Part shown: positions 1-8,148 of the stretch, piece by piece
Position numbering within the stretch: the first letter of the stretch is position 1
Layout: the number at the start of each line of letters is the position of its first letter
Source of the DNA: MGIIb-P sp963934015
GTDB taxonomy: Archaea; Thermoplasmatota; Poseidoniia; Poseidoniales; Thalassarchaeaceae
NCBI GenBank assembly: GCA_963934015.1
Contig: CAWVWT010000004.1
Coordinates: forward strand, 29,609 to 93,608
DNA: 64,000 nt
Direction: 5' to 3'
Translations under genes and position numbers: made by a program
The notes under the pieces: model-generated
Seen by the model: the letters and a program-made list of their open reading frames with translations, nothing else
The model's database searches: none
What the model was told of the DNA's origin: nothing

Positions 1-1
1 G

Positions 2-619
2 GGGGGTGCCTTACTTGGAGACCGAATGCGTATGGCTTCTGTTGACGCAGGGGACAACGTATTCTTTCGTTCTATAGCAACAAGAAACGTCCCAGGTGGT
101 CTTCCAATACGACTGAATCGAATGGTAGACCTGCTCATCCACGAAGGATGGACAAGAATCATCATTGAAACCGTTGGTTCGGGCCAATCAGAAATTCGAA
201 TTGTATCTGTTGCAGATCGTTTACTGCTCGTTGAAGGACCAGCTCGGGGGGATATGATCCAAGCGGAAAAGGCGGGTATATTGGAATTAGCAGATTTAAT
301 TGCAGTCAACAAGAGTGATCTTGAGGGCGCGGATAGGGTTGCTGATGAAATTCGTCTTTCACTCAATCTTACAGGTGAAGAGGCCGCACCAGTAATTCTC
401 TGCTCAGCAGAAACCGGTGATGGTATCGATGAAGTGATCGCTACAATCGATTCCTTACCAAATGCGCGAGGTCCAGCGATTGCCCGCGCGCGCGAACGGC
501 TATTGGCCACACATCAGGAATACTTGCTTTCGCACCCGAAATTCTCCGATGTCCTCAAGGGCCTGAGTGAAGGCCGCATGTCCATTGAAGAAGCACTAGG
601 CCTTCTTCAACGGGGTTAG
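2..619 (+). CDS. meaB: MeaB/ArgK-family GTPase, 5' truncated by the window edge
   Basis: This is the C-terminal two thirds of a G3E-type P-loop GTPase that acts as a chaperone for the B12 enzyme methylmalonyl-CoA mutase. The frame is open to base 2 and reads GGALLGDRM before the first ATG at base 26, which matches the family motif that follows the P-loop. The P-loop itself lies outside the window, so the ATG at 26 is internal. Visible further on are IIETVGSGQSE (Walker B/switch region) and AVNKSDLE (the NKxD guanine-specificity motif). The C-terminal helices end at 619. The next gene starts 3 bases later, so the two are probably co-transcribed. The family assignment is firm; the mutase partner is inferred, because no mutase gene is in the window. 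Confidence 0.87.
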   Translation, partial: GGALLGDRMRMASVDAGDNVFFRSIATRNVPGGLPIRLNRMVDLLIHEGWTRIIIETVGSGQSEIRIVSVADRLLLVEGPARGDMIQAEKAGILELADLIAVNKSDLEGADRVADEIRLSLNLTGEEAAPVILCSAETGDGIDEVIATIDSLPNARGPAIARARERLLATHQEYLLSHPKFSDVLKGLSEGRMSIEEALGLLQRG

Positions 620-622
620 AAC

Positions 623-1264
623 ATGTCAGATATAGAATATGAAGCAGACCACGTCAAGCACAGTGTTGGTGGACTTGGTGGGCATATTTTCCGTCGTTTT
701 TTTCATGTAGGAATGGTGATATTCCCCTGGATTTACTTTGAACACGGTGAATCTATTGCAGACATATTCTCTCAAAATCGAATCCAATTCGCCGCAATGT
801 TGGGTGTCCTCGCAATCTGTCTTGAATTGATGCGGATGAAATTCGGCATTCTAATCGTTGGACAAAGGGAGTATGAGAAGCATCAATTTAGTGCACTTGC
901 ATGGGGTGCAATTTCAATTACGCTAACCCTTGTTGTACTGTCACCTTGGGCGGGAACTGGTAGCCAACATGCAGGTTGGCTCGTATACCCAATAGTATTC
1001 TCACTCGCATTTGGAGACCCCTTAATGGGCGAAGCCCGTCGAAAGGGTATGGATAATCAGGCGGTATACGCAATCGGCACCATCGTTTGTGGAATCGTAT
1101 GGTTGGCCTGCGGTTATTTGTTTGGAACACCTTACTGGATGGCGTTATTCATGGGTCCTTTGACCATGGCCGCTGAATTACCAAAATTAAGGTGGATTGA
1201 TGATAATGCAACCATGATTCTGATCCCGCTGGCTGCCGTACTATTCACAGCCCCCTTCTTGTGA
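623..1264 (+). CDS. Dolichol kinase / CTP-dependent lipid kinase-like membrane protein
   Basis: A 213-residue polytopic membrane protein with about six hydrophobic segments. Near residue 130 it has FGDPLMGEARRKG. Near the C-terminus it has a WIDDNATMILIPLAA segment. The same order of GD-x-x motif and DDN-x-x-IPL motif occurs in the SEC59/DGK1 dolichol kinase and CDP-diglyceride synthetase superfamily, whose members use CTP to phosphorylate or activate isoprenoid and diacyl lipids. In an archaeon it would act on polyprenol or archaeal lipid precursors in the cytoplasmic membrane. The start is the ATG 3 bases after the meaB stop. The family call is from motifs only and the substrate is unknown. 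Confidence 0.6.
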   Translation: MSDIEYEADHVKHSVGGLGGHIFRRFFHVGMVIFPWIYFEHGESIADIFSQNRIQFAAMLGVLAICLELMRMKFGILIVGQREYEKHQFSALAWGAISITLTLVVLSPWAGTGSQHAGWLVYPIVFSLAFGDPLMGEARRKGMDNQAVYAIGTIVCGIVWLACGYLFGTPYWMALFMGPLTMAAELPKLRWIDDNATMILIPLAAVLFTAPFL

Positions 1265-1316
1265 GGGCTCTTTGTTGGCACGCTACGTTTACAAAGCGAA
1301 TTCTTGTGGGACAACC

Positions 1317-1430
1317 ATGTCCGAAGACGCAGCACCACTGACGGATGATGCACCGGCTCAGGGTCTGTACATCTTCGCTTACCTCTTTTCGATGCTCGCA
1401 TTGGGTGTCATAATGGTCTTGTACACATAA
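1317..1430 (+). CDS. 37-residue single-span membrane peptide
   Basis: A small open frame, ATG at 1317 to TAA at 1430, lying alone between the lipid-kinase-like gene and asparagine synthase. The first 15 residues are acidic and polar (MSEDAAPLTDD). The rest, from about residue 16 to 37, is one continuous hydrophobic helix ending in VIMVLYT. This fits a C-tail-anchored membrane microprotein. No homologue is recognised. The support is its placement in an otherwise empty gap and its clean soluble-then-hydrophobic layout. It could be chance, but a 22-residue hydrophobic run without a charge is unusual in a random frame. Confidence 0.5.
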   Translation: MSEDAAPLTDDAPAQGLYIFAYLFSMLALGVIMVLYT

Positions 1431-1486
1431 TCCTAGACGGGGTTCCATCCCGCGCCTTGAAAAGAATCCGACCCGCCCCACTGTCT

Positions 1487-3250
1487 ATGTGCGGTATTGC
1501 TGGACTGCTCGGTCCGGATGGTGATGACGCCGGAATGGCTCACTCGATGGCATCATTGCTGAATCATCGTGGCCCTGATGGTACACGTTCTTGGTCGGAA
1601 TCGTGTTCAAAAGGGGGTGTTGGATTTGGTCACACGCGCCTGTCAATTGTCGACATCATTGGATCAAATCAACCACTACATTCCGATGACGGTTGCGTTC
1701 TCATTGTCAATGGTGAAATCTACAACCATCTCCAAATTCGTGAAAGGGAAAGAGGCTTTGCATTTCGTACAAAAGGCGATGGTGAGTCCATTTTAGCCGC
1801 ATATCATTCACGCACCGATGACGTCTCTTGGGTTCAACGATTGAATGGAATCTGGGCCTTTGCATTGTGGGATTCTAAACGTGAATCCCTCTTTCTCTGC
1901 AGAGATCAACTTGGTGTCAAACCACTTGTTCGAACGATTACCGATGCGGGCACGCTTCTTTTTGGTTCTGAAGTCAAGTGTTTACGAGCACACTCTGCGC
2001 ACACCCCTGTACTCGATATCGATGCCTTAGTTGCTCGTATTGCCTACGAATATCCACTTGATGAAACCACATTGTTTCAAGATGTCCATTCTGTTCAAGC
2101 AGGGACGATTGAAATGTGGAAGTTGAATGAACGTGGAGTAGAATTGAAGATGGCTCATCGTTGGGTTGACGCGACTCGTAAATTCACTAATGAATCCTGG
2201 ACCTCACATACAAATGCTCCATCGCTACTTGAATCTTTGACAGAATCGGTAGCAGATCGCCTCATGTCAGATGTTCCATTGGGAATTGTTCTCAGCGGAG
2301 GCCTTGATTCTGCAATGGTTGCCGCTCTCGCGCACGAGGCATCAGAGCGTACTGGATACCCACTCCCTGCTTGCTGGACGGTTGCCGAATCGGAAGATAA
2401 CCCCGATTGGGTGGCGGCCGAACGAGTTTGCCATGCACTTGATTTAGAGCATCACCAGCACCTCCTTGAGGAAAATGAATTCGTAAATTCACTTCCTGAT
2501 TTGGCATGGTATGGCGAGGATATCGACTTTACGGTTTTATTCTTTCAGCCATTATTTGCCAAGATGGCCGAGTCAGTGACTGTGGGTTTGTGTGGGCAAG
2601 GTGCTGATGAACTCCACGCCGGTTATCCCCGATATAGGGACTTGGGAGCACATCGCAATCTGATTCACTCTAGGTTGAATGCTTCTAAACATCCGTTCGC
2701 AACCTCACTCCTCGCAGGCCCCATTGATCAATCTGGATGGCGCGCAAATCACAACCCGGATGTTGCATTTTCAGATTTAGAGACAGCACTACAATACGAA
2801 TTAGATCATGGCCAATTAACCAATTTTCAGCTCCGGTTGGTGGATCGTCATAGCATGGCCCATGGCTTAGAAATTCGAGTCCCATTTTTGGGTTCGTCCC
2901 ATCTTGATGCAGCAAAGCAATTGCCAATACATTGGAAACTCTCTAAAAGTGTCGAAAAAGCGGCTTTGAGGGAATCGGCAAACTTGACAAATCTGCCTAA
3001 AGATATTGTAAACCGTCCTAAATTACCAGCCGGTAGGGCAACCTCCCCTACCCTGATTGACAACCTATTGCACGAACTCAAAGGGCATGCTGATGACTAC
3101 ACCAATGACATCCCTTCCATATCAGGGATGTTCAATGGTCAGCCGGAGATTTCATTGGGGTTACGCTTGTTCCGTTCATTACACATTGTAGACGGTGGCC
3201 TTGGCCGCCATGGTAAGGATTTGTTGTCACTACTGGAGGATGTTGATTGA
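1487..3250 (+). CDS. asnB: Asparagine synthase, glutamine-hydrolysing
   Basis: Converts aspartate, glutamine and ATP to asparagine and glutamate in the cytoplasm. The start is set at the ATG that gives MCGIAGLLGP, because Cys2 must become the N-terminal nucleophile of the glutaminase domain; an upstream in-frame TTG at 1457 would bury it. Glutaminase features include NHRGPDGT, RLSIVD and the NGEIYNH motif in the first 90 residues. The synthetase domain begins near residue 240 and contains the pyrophosphate loop LSGGLDSAMVAAL near 270 and GQGADELHAGY later. The length of 587 residues is normal for AsnB. Its stop overlaps the next gene's ATG. Free asparagine would also feed the AsnRS encoded at 53.2-54.5 kb. 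Confidence 0.93.
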   Translation: MCGIAGLLGPDGDDAGMAHSMASLLNHRGPDGTRSWSESCSKGGVGFGHTRLSIVDIIGSNQPLHSDDGCVLIVNGEIYNHLQIRERERGFAFRTKGDGESILAAYHSRTDDVSWVQRLNGIWAFALWDSKRESLFLCRDQLGVKPLVRTITDAGTLLFGSEVKCLRAHSAHTPVLDIDALVARIAYEYPLDETTLFQDVHSVQAGTIEMWKLNERGVELKMAHRWVDATRKFTNESWTSHTNAPSLLESLTESVADRLMSDVPLGIVLSGGLDSAMVAALAHEASERTGYPLPACWTVAESEDNPDWVAAERVCHALDLEHHQHLLEENEFVNSLPDLAWYGEDIDFTVLFFQPLFAKMAESVTVGLCGQGADELHAGYPRYRDLGAHRNLIHSRLNASKHPFATSLLAGPIDQSGWRANHNPDVAFSDLETALQYELDHGQLTNFQLRLVDRHSMAHGLEIRVPFLGSSHLDAAKQLPIHWKLSKSVEKAALRESANLTNLPKDIVNRPKLPAGRATSPTLIDNLLHELKGHADDYTNDIPSISGMFNGQPEISLGLRLFRSLHIVDGGLGRHGKDLLSLLEDVD

Positions 3251-4383
3251 TGTCATATAAGGGCCCAGATATTTTGAGTAATCTCGAAGAGAAAATTATT
3301 GCGAAGCGTGGTGAATTGGAACACTGGTTCGCATCAAAGAGACTTGAATTGGAGATGCCACTATACGGGTCTGTCGATATTCGTGATGCACATTGGAAGG
3401 TTGCTGTGGTTGATGCGAATCAGTATCCAGCAGGATTCAATAATATACACGAGGGTGATATTGGTAGACATTTACGTGAGGCGATTGGCGACATACGTCA
3501 CATCCATATTTGGCCAGAACATCATACGCGAAACCCAGCTTATATGGAAAATATAGATTCGCTAAAATCACTCCTAGAAGGCGAGGGCTATGTGGTCACG
3601 ACAGGTATCCTTCAGGTTGAGGCAGGTACGCCAGTTTCTGTCCAAGGGGCAGTTCCGGATTTGATCTTGCTTAATAATGACCTTACAGATGGTCCATTAC
3701 CTGAATTGGGGGTGCCAGTTTCCCCCTCACCAAAGATGGGTTGGTACCAACGGCGTAAGTCAAATCATTTCAGAGCAGTACAACCCTATATTGATGAAGT
3801 CGCTACAATATTGCAAATCGATCCATGGTTGTTATCCACTCATTGGATAGTGTCGGAAGACAAGTGTCTTGAGAAAGAAACATGTCGAACACTGTTGGCG
3901 GCTGAAGTGGATAATTTCCTAGCACATTTACAAGTGAAATATGATGAATATGGAATCGAGGGACAACCAACTTTGTTTGTCAAGAATGATGCTGGGACCT
4001 ATGGTCTTGGAATCCTAGAAATCACATCAGGGGAGGAATTATTGAATCTCTCCAATCGGAAAATGAATCGATTAACCTATGGGAAAGGTGGTGTCGATGT
4101 TGATGATTTCCTCATACAGGAAGGGGTTCCAAGCGCGCTTTCTTCAGATTCGATGGTTGTTGAACCCGTTGCATATTGTGCGAATGGTCGAGTAGGTGGG
4201 TGGTTCTACCGTGCAAATGCGAAAAAAGGGGAGATGACGAATTTGAATAGCCCCTCTTCAATATTCCTTGCACCTAGTGAAATCGAAGATACAGCGATTC
4301 AATCCAGACGCAATCATTGGCACATGTTGGTGGCTGAAATTGCAATGCTCGGGATGGCTGCTGAGGTATCACTGTTCGACTGA
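3250..4383 (+). CDS. gshA: Glutamate-cysteine ligase, proteobacterial (TIGR02049-like) type
   Basis: An ATP-grasp-like ligase of 377 residues that joins glutamate to cysteine to make gamma-glutamylcysteine, the first step of glutathione synthesis. Motifs recalling the Acidithiobacillus-type GshA family are VVDANQYPAGFNNI near residue 60, LFVKNDAGTYGLGI near 250 and LIQEGVPS near 290, followed by a GGWFYRAN segment and NLNSPSSIF. The ATG overlaps the asnB TGA; an in-frame TTG one codon upstream is less likely. The end overlaps by 15 bases the convergent last gene of the respiratory operon. No glutathione synthetase is in the window, so the thiol made could be gamma-glutamylcysteine itself, as is known in haloarchaea. 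The family occurs mainly in bacteria, so ancient transfer is plausible. Confidence 0.8.
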   Translation: MSYKGPDILSNLEEKIIAKRGELEHWFASKRLELEMPLYGSVDIRDAHWKVAVVDANQYPAGFNNIHEGDIGRHLREAIGDIRHIHIWPEHHTRNPAYMENIDSLKSLLEGEGYVVTTGILQVEAGTPVSVQGAVPDLILLNNDLTDGPLPELGVPVSPSPKMGWYQRRKSNHFRAVQPYIDEVATILQIDPWLLSTHWIVSEDKCLEKETCRTLLAAEVDNFLAHLQVKYDEYGIEGQPTLFVKNDAGTYGLGILEITSGEELLNLSNRKMNRLTYGKGGVDVDDFLIQEGVPSALSSDSMVVEPVAYCANGRVGGWFYRANAKKGEMTNLNSPSSIFLAPSEIEDTAIQSRRNHWHMLVAEIAMLGMAAEVSLFD

Positions 4384-4662
4384 ATCATCCTCTGCTAAAT
4401 CTGGTGGTGCATCCATGCCCATGATTTCATAGTTGGATGGAAATAATGCGACAATAACACCTGCAATACCTGTGGCCAATGCCCACCAGAACATCTTGTA
4501 CGCAATGGCCATTTCTAATGCAATTGCGACCAAAAGTAATCCTCCGAGGTTGGAAATCCAAACCAACCGTTTGAAGGTGGCCAGGCCAACACCCTTGGTT
4601 GTACCAGACATTGAATCAGGGCCAAATTCTGCCCCGAAGCGTACCGGATCATCATCGCCCAT
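4369..4662 (-). CDS. Small two-span membrane protein, last gene of the cytochrome operon
   Basis: A 97-residue protein. The start is placed at the ATG giving MGDDDPVRFGAEFG; an upstream in-frame start would add seven residues. Two hydrophobic helices lie at about residues 33-50 and 53-73, separated by a short loop, and the acidic tail ends in DDSVEQ. No family is recognised. It lies 34 bases downstream of the ferredoxin gene on the same strand, so it is probably the distal gene of the Rieske/cytochrome b operon and may be an accessory or assembly subunit. Its 3' end overlaps the convergent gshA by 15 bases. Confidence 0.55.
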   Translation of the reverse strand: MGDDDPVRFGAEFGPDSMSGTTKGVGLATFKRLVWISNLGGLLLVAIALEMAIAYKMFWWALATGIAGVIVALFPSNYEIMGMDAPPDLAEDDSVEQ

Positions 4663-4696
4663 GTCTCTCGCTCCACCCCACACTAATCAATGGTTT

Positions 4697-5029
4697 TCAA
4701 CGGTCAATCATGATGATTGCATCAGTCGGACAAGCCAAAACACACAATCGACATCCTGTGCATGGGTCTCGCAGAACTTTGGCCTTCCGATTAACCTCGA
4801 TATCGAGAATTGGGCTGGCCATGGGCGTATCGTAAAGTTCGATAGCATCATCATCACATACGATTGTACACTGGTCACATCCGATGCACAATTCTTCCTT
4901 GACGAATGCGATTGTACCTGGGCCTCCCTTGACCTGAGCACGTGCCTCAGTACGCATTGAATTGAGTGCGAGGCGGATTCTCGCGGCTTCGCCCAATCGG
5001 CGAGCCTCCAACTCTTTTCGTGAAGTCAT
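4697..5029 (-). CDS. 2[4Fe-4S] ferredoxin-like protein with N-terminal helix
   Basis: A 110-residue iron-sulfur protein. After a basic helical N-terminus of about 40 residues come two cluster motifs: CIGCDQCTIVC (Cys48, 51, 54, 58) and CTGCRLCVLACP (Cys90, 93, 96, 100). They are spaced by a longer linker than in clostridial ferredoxins. The second motif has the usual Pro after the last Cys; the first has Asp instead. It carries electrons in the cytoplasm. Its place inside the Rieske/cytochrome b/CCG operon suggests it is the redox partner or a bound subunit of that complex. The start is the ATG giving MTSRKELEA; the upstream in-frame ATG adds seven residues. Confidence 0.8.
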   Translation of the reverse strand: MTSRKELEARRLGEAARIRLALNSMRTEARAQVKGGPGTIAFVKEELCIGCDQCTIVCDDDAIELYDTPMASPILDIEVNRKAKVLRDPCTGCRLCVLACPTDAIIMIDR

Positions 5030-5065
5030 GGTTGACCGGGGGCACCACATCTTCTCAAGATTTCC

Positions 5066-5323
5066 CTATGCGAAGAAGCTTAGCCAGAGGGGGTGGATAG
5101 ACAATATAACTGCCACAACAAAGCCACACAGTGTACCTTTGGCCATATTTGGGCGATCATATCCTAATGCGATGAGAATTAGAAAAAATCCAATGAAGAA
5201 ATCGCAGACCATCCCAATCCACGCCGCTTTCCACGACAATCCAATCGCGACGGTTGCAGTCGCCACAGGCCCAATGAGAAACCCTGAAATCCAATCTCGG
5301 TCAATGGTGACCAATTGCCTCAC
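5066..5323 (-). CDS. Small membrane protein of the cytochrome operon
   Basis: An 85-residue, strongly hydrophobic protein with three predicted helices (about residues 12-28, 33-53 and 63-83). No recognised family. Its ATG overlaps the stop of the large cytochrome b-CCG fusion gene by four bases, the classic sign of translational coupling. It is therefore likely to be made stoichiometrically with that protein and to sit in the same membrane complex, much as small single- or double-span subunits do in b6f and bc1 complexes. The function is not known. Confidence 0.6.
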   Translation of the reverse strand: MRQLVTIDRDWISGFLIGPVATATVAIGLSWKAAWIGMVCDFFIGFFLILIALGYDRPNMAKGTLCGFVVAVILSIHPLWLSFFA

Positions 5324-8133
5324 GCCTGTTTCTTCGCCTCAACCTGCCTGGCGAGGAAGGATACAACATCGAGGATTTCGAAGTCATGCTTTGGGTCACC
5401 TTCAAACTTCAGGCACTCAAAGTGAGAAACACATTTCGGACATGATGTGAGCATGATGTCTGCCCCTGTAGCTCGAACTTCATCGAATCGTTGTACTCGC
5501 AGAGCACGACTGTCCTCATTACAGGACATCATGCTAGATACACCACAGCAGAGTGCATCTTCTTTGGTATGTTCCATCTCAACTAGATCCACTCCCTCTA
5601 CAGCAGTCACCAAGTCCCGAGGTCCATCGTAGATTTCCATTTGACGTCCAAGTCTGCATGGGTCGTGGTAGGTGACTGTTACATCTTCCTCTGACTTTAG
5701 GTCCATGTTAAATCCATTTTCGATAAGGAATTCGGTCGTGTGCATGACCTTGATTCCTTCGAGTTCGTAATCCTTGGCAAAGGTTCGGAAGCACTCAGCG
5801 CAACTTGAAACCAAAGTGTCGATACCACTGGCCTGAATCTTCTTTTGATTGTAGGCCTTCAACTTCTCAAACACTTCATCCATGCCTTGCCACTTCTGGT
5901 CGTGTCCACAGCACTTGAGGAAATCTCGACCCAAGTAGGATACTTCTTTTTCCATTTCTTCGAATAGAGTAAAGGCAGATGTGGTTGAATCTCCAAGATT
6001 CATTTCACCTTCATTGATATGGCTGAAGATCATCTCTTGGTCGAGATAGTCGACACAGCCGGGGTAATATCCGATGCTAGAATCAATCGGGTAATCTTCG
6101 ATTGCGATGAAGTCCGAGTCACGCTCTTCTTCGGCCTCTGCAGCAAGCACAGCCTGCAGGACTGTGTGCGGGATGTTAGATGCAGGGGGTCCACCGACGA
6201 CCAGTGCTCTGCGCATGTCAACATAGGAATCGTAGTCGACCAATTGTGGGCAAGCATTGGAACAGGCAGAACAGGTCAGACATGAATACATCGGCACCCC
6301 ATCGTCCTCATTGTTCCAAGTGTTGTAAATAATATTCAATTTGTCACCTGCATTGAATAAACGAACTGGACAAGCATCATCACAGAGGTCACAACCGTAG
6401 CATTTGTTCATCTCGTACTCATATCCTCGTGCCATGCTTCGCATGAGCATGAAGACGATTGCACCGACTCCCAAGCAAGGGATGAATAGTGAATAGATGA
6501 GTTTAGCATCCAAACTCTTTGGGTTCTTATGGTGGGTTGGATTTTCCACCATGTAGTCCGAAAGGCTAGCAATATCCAACCCAACATCTGCAAATGTGAG
6601 ATTCACGGGATCGTTTCGATTCAAAGCTTGCCCATTTTCACCAATCAACAATGGTTGATATGCAGCCACATTGACACTAGCAAATACTGTGTATGATGAA
6701 TTTACACCAGTCCATAGTGTTGAAAATTCGATTGTATAATCACCAGATGCCAATTTCAGCGTACTGCTTTGGCAAATCCCCTCGCTCACCAATGAACCCG
6801 AATCATCCCTAACGATGAGGGTACCTGAACCCGTACCAATGCCCCATTCACTGGAACGTTCTCCACAAGCCAAATCGACATACACAGTATCGAGACCAAA
6901 GTCTTCAATGTACATCGACCAGCTGCCCTCTATGGCGATTTCCTCGGTTATATTATTCCCTGTTACAGCCCATTCTTGTGCAACGCCATTTCGTCCAATA
7001 CTGGTATCTGAATGGTGGTTTACACCACTAAAATCAATTAGATTTGGTTGAACTGGTTGGTAGATTCCCCAATTCATGAAATTACTAGCAGTGACCAAAC
7101 AGAAATCAGTTCGACTATAGGCATCATCCCCTTCGAACTTCTCATCTAACCAGACTTCGTTTGCCATACTTTGGTCATAGGATAGACAATCTTCTTCAAT
7201 CACTTCCCAATGATGCCCCTCGTTGATGTCCACAAGCGTATCGACTGGCTGTGCACGAAGATCTTCCAATGCAGACACCTCATCCATGGCTCCAAGTCCA
7301 CCCTGGTCCCAAAACCCGTTTTCATATACAGGCCAGGTAACCGTACAGAGTAGAACCGTAACAATGAGGGTGCCAAATGAAACTTGTTTACCCAGTTGGG
7401 GAGTGGTTCTAGCTCCAATCGATTTGACCAAGAACCAACGAATGCCCATATACAGGGCAATCCATATGAAAATCCCAGTCAAAACCCAAGGTATGGCATT
7501 GAAAACATCTGCAACCCACGGTTCACGTGTCCCACAATTTAGGCCCGCATGGGAATTTAATTGGCAAAAGTCTGTACGGTTTTTCGCATATAACTCAAGA
7601 AAGATGTTGATTGAAAATACACTGATGAACCAAACATGGGCTAGATAGATCGTTCCCCAGGTAGCAAACCAAGGGTCTTCCACACCACGCTTTGCGCGGC
7701 CACCCAAGAAGGGAGGAAGTGTCAAAATCATTACAGGTAGGCCCGTGATTGCCGCTCCCCACCAAGCAGCATTCCACGAAATGACTGGTTGGCCAAAGAA
7801 ATCACCGATTGGTCCAGCAGGGATATCAAACTGTGGTAAATATTCACCCCACCGGAGATATCCGTAACTGAACAATACATACCAATCGGGGAACACGAAT
7901 CCGGCTTGTGCGTAGGGATCGGCTGCACCGTGTAATGGCGGCGGTATCAACCATGAATAGAAACAGAGGACTGCAACCATAGCGGCAAGGATAATGGCGT
8001 CACGTAGGACTTCATGTGGCCAGAACGCGTGCCCGACAAACACTCGCCTTCGTTCCTTATCAGCGGATTGCAAACTTTCCTTTTCACGAACATATGTGTC
8101 CGCGATACGACCAAGATTTTCAATGAGTCCCAT
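5320..8133 (-). CDS. Fusion: cytochrome b subunit IV (C-terminal) domain + extracytoplasmic domain + double-CCG HdrD/GlpC-like iron-sulfur domain
   Basis: A 937-residue fusion. Residues 1-270 resemble the C-terminal half of cytochrome b: FWPHEVLRD, a first helix at 43-63, PPPLHGAADP, then PDWY at 82-85 (a variant of the quinol-site PEWY), with helices near 120-142, 157-180, 213-235 and 250-268. Residues 270-545 are soluble, beta-rich and poor in Lys, and are predicted to lie outside the membrane. A sixth helix at about 546-565 returns the chain to the cytoplasm. There follow two ferredoxin clusters (Cys578-588 and 618-628) and two complete CCG motifs: Cys693, CC741-742, CAEC778; and Cys826, CC862-863, CPKC898. 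CCG domains bind the disulfide-reducing cluster of HdrB/HdrD or act in GlpC/LutA. The arrangement suggests quinone-linked electron exchange with a cytoplasmic partner. The domains are clear; the reaction is inferred. Confidence 0.85.
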   Translation of the reverse strand: MGLIENLGRIADTYVREKESLQSADKERRRVFVGHAFWPHEVLRDAIILAAMVAVLCFYSWLIPPPLHGAADPYAQAGFVFPDWYVLFSYGYLRWGEYLPQFDIPAGPIGDFFGQPVISWNAAWWGAAITGLPVMILTLPPFLGGRAKRGVEDPWFATWGTIYLAHVWFISVFSINIFLELYAKNRTDFCQLNSHAGLNCGTREPWVADVFNAIPWVLTGIFIWIALYMGIRWFLVKSIGARTTPQLGKQVSFGTLIVTVLLCTVTWPVYENGFWDQGGLGAMDEVSALEDLRAQPVDTLVDINEGHHWEVIEEDCLSYDQSMANEVWLDEKFEGDDAYSRTDFCLVTASNFMNWGIYQPVQPNLIDFSGVNHHSDTSIGRNGVAQEWAVTGNNITEEIAIEGSWSMYIEDFGLDTVYVDLACGERSSEWGIGTGSGTLIVRDDSGSLVSEGICQSSTLKLASGDYTIEFSTLWTGVNSSYTVFASVNVAAYQPLLIGENGQALNRNDPVNLTFADVGLDIASLSDYMVENPTHHKNPKSLDAKLIYSLFIPCLGVGAIVFMLMRSMARGYEYEMNKCYGCDLCDDACPVRLFNAGDKLNIIYNTWNNEDDGVPMYSCLTCSACSNACPQLVDYDSYVDMRRALVVGGPPASNIPHTVLQAVLAAEAEEERDSDFIAIEDYPIDSSIGYYPGCVDYLDQEMIFSHINEGEMNLGDSTTSAFTLFEEMEKEVSYLGRDFLKCCGHDQKWQGMDEVFEKLKAYNQKKIQASGIDTLVSSCAECFRTFAKDYELEGIKVMHTTEFLIENGFNMDLKSEEDVTVTYHDPCRLGRQMEIYDGPRDLVTAVEGVDLVEMEHTKEDALCCGVSSMMSCNEDSRALRVQRFDEVRATGADIMLTSCPKCVSHFECLKFEGDPKHDFEILDVVSFLARQVEAKKQA

Positions 8134-8148
8134 GAATAATACCTCCGA

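Noticed and set aside
4433..4960. 175-codon plus-strand frame over the ferredoxin gene
   Set aside because: Opposite to a gene with two complete cluster motifs; composition is that of a shadow.
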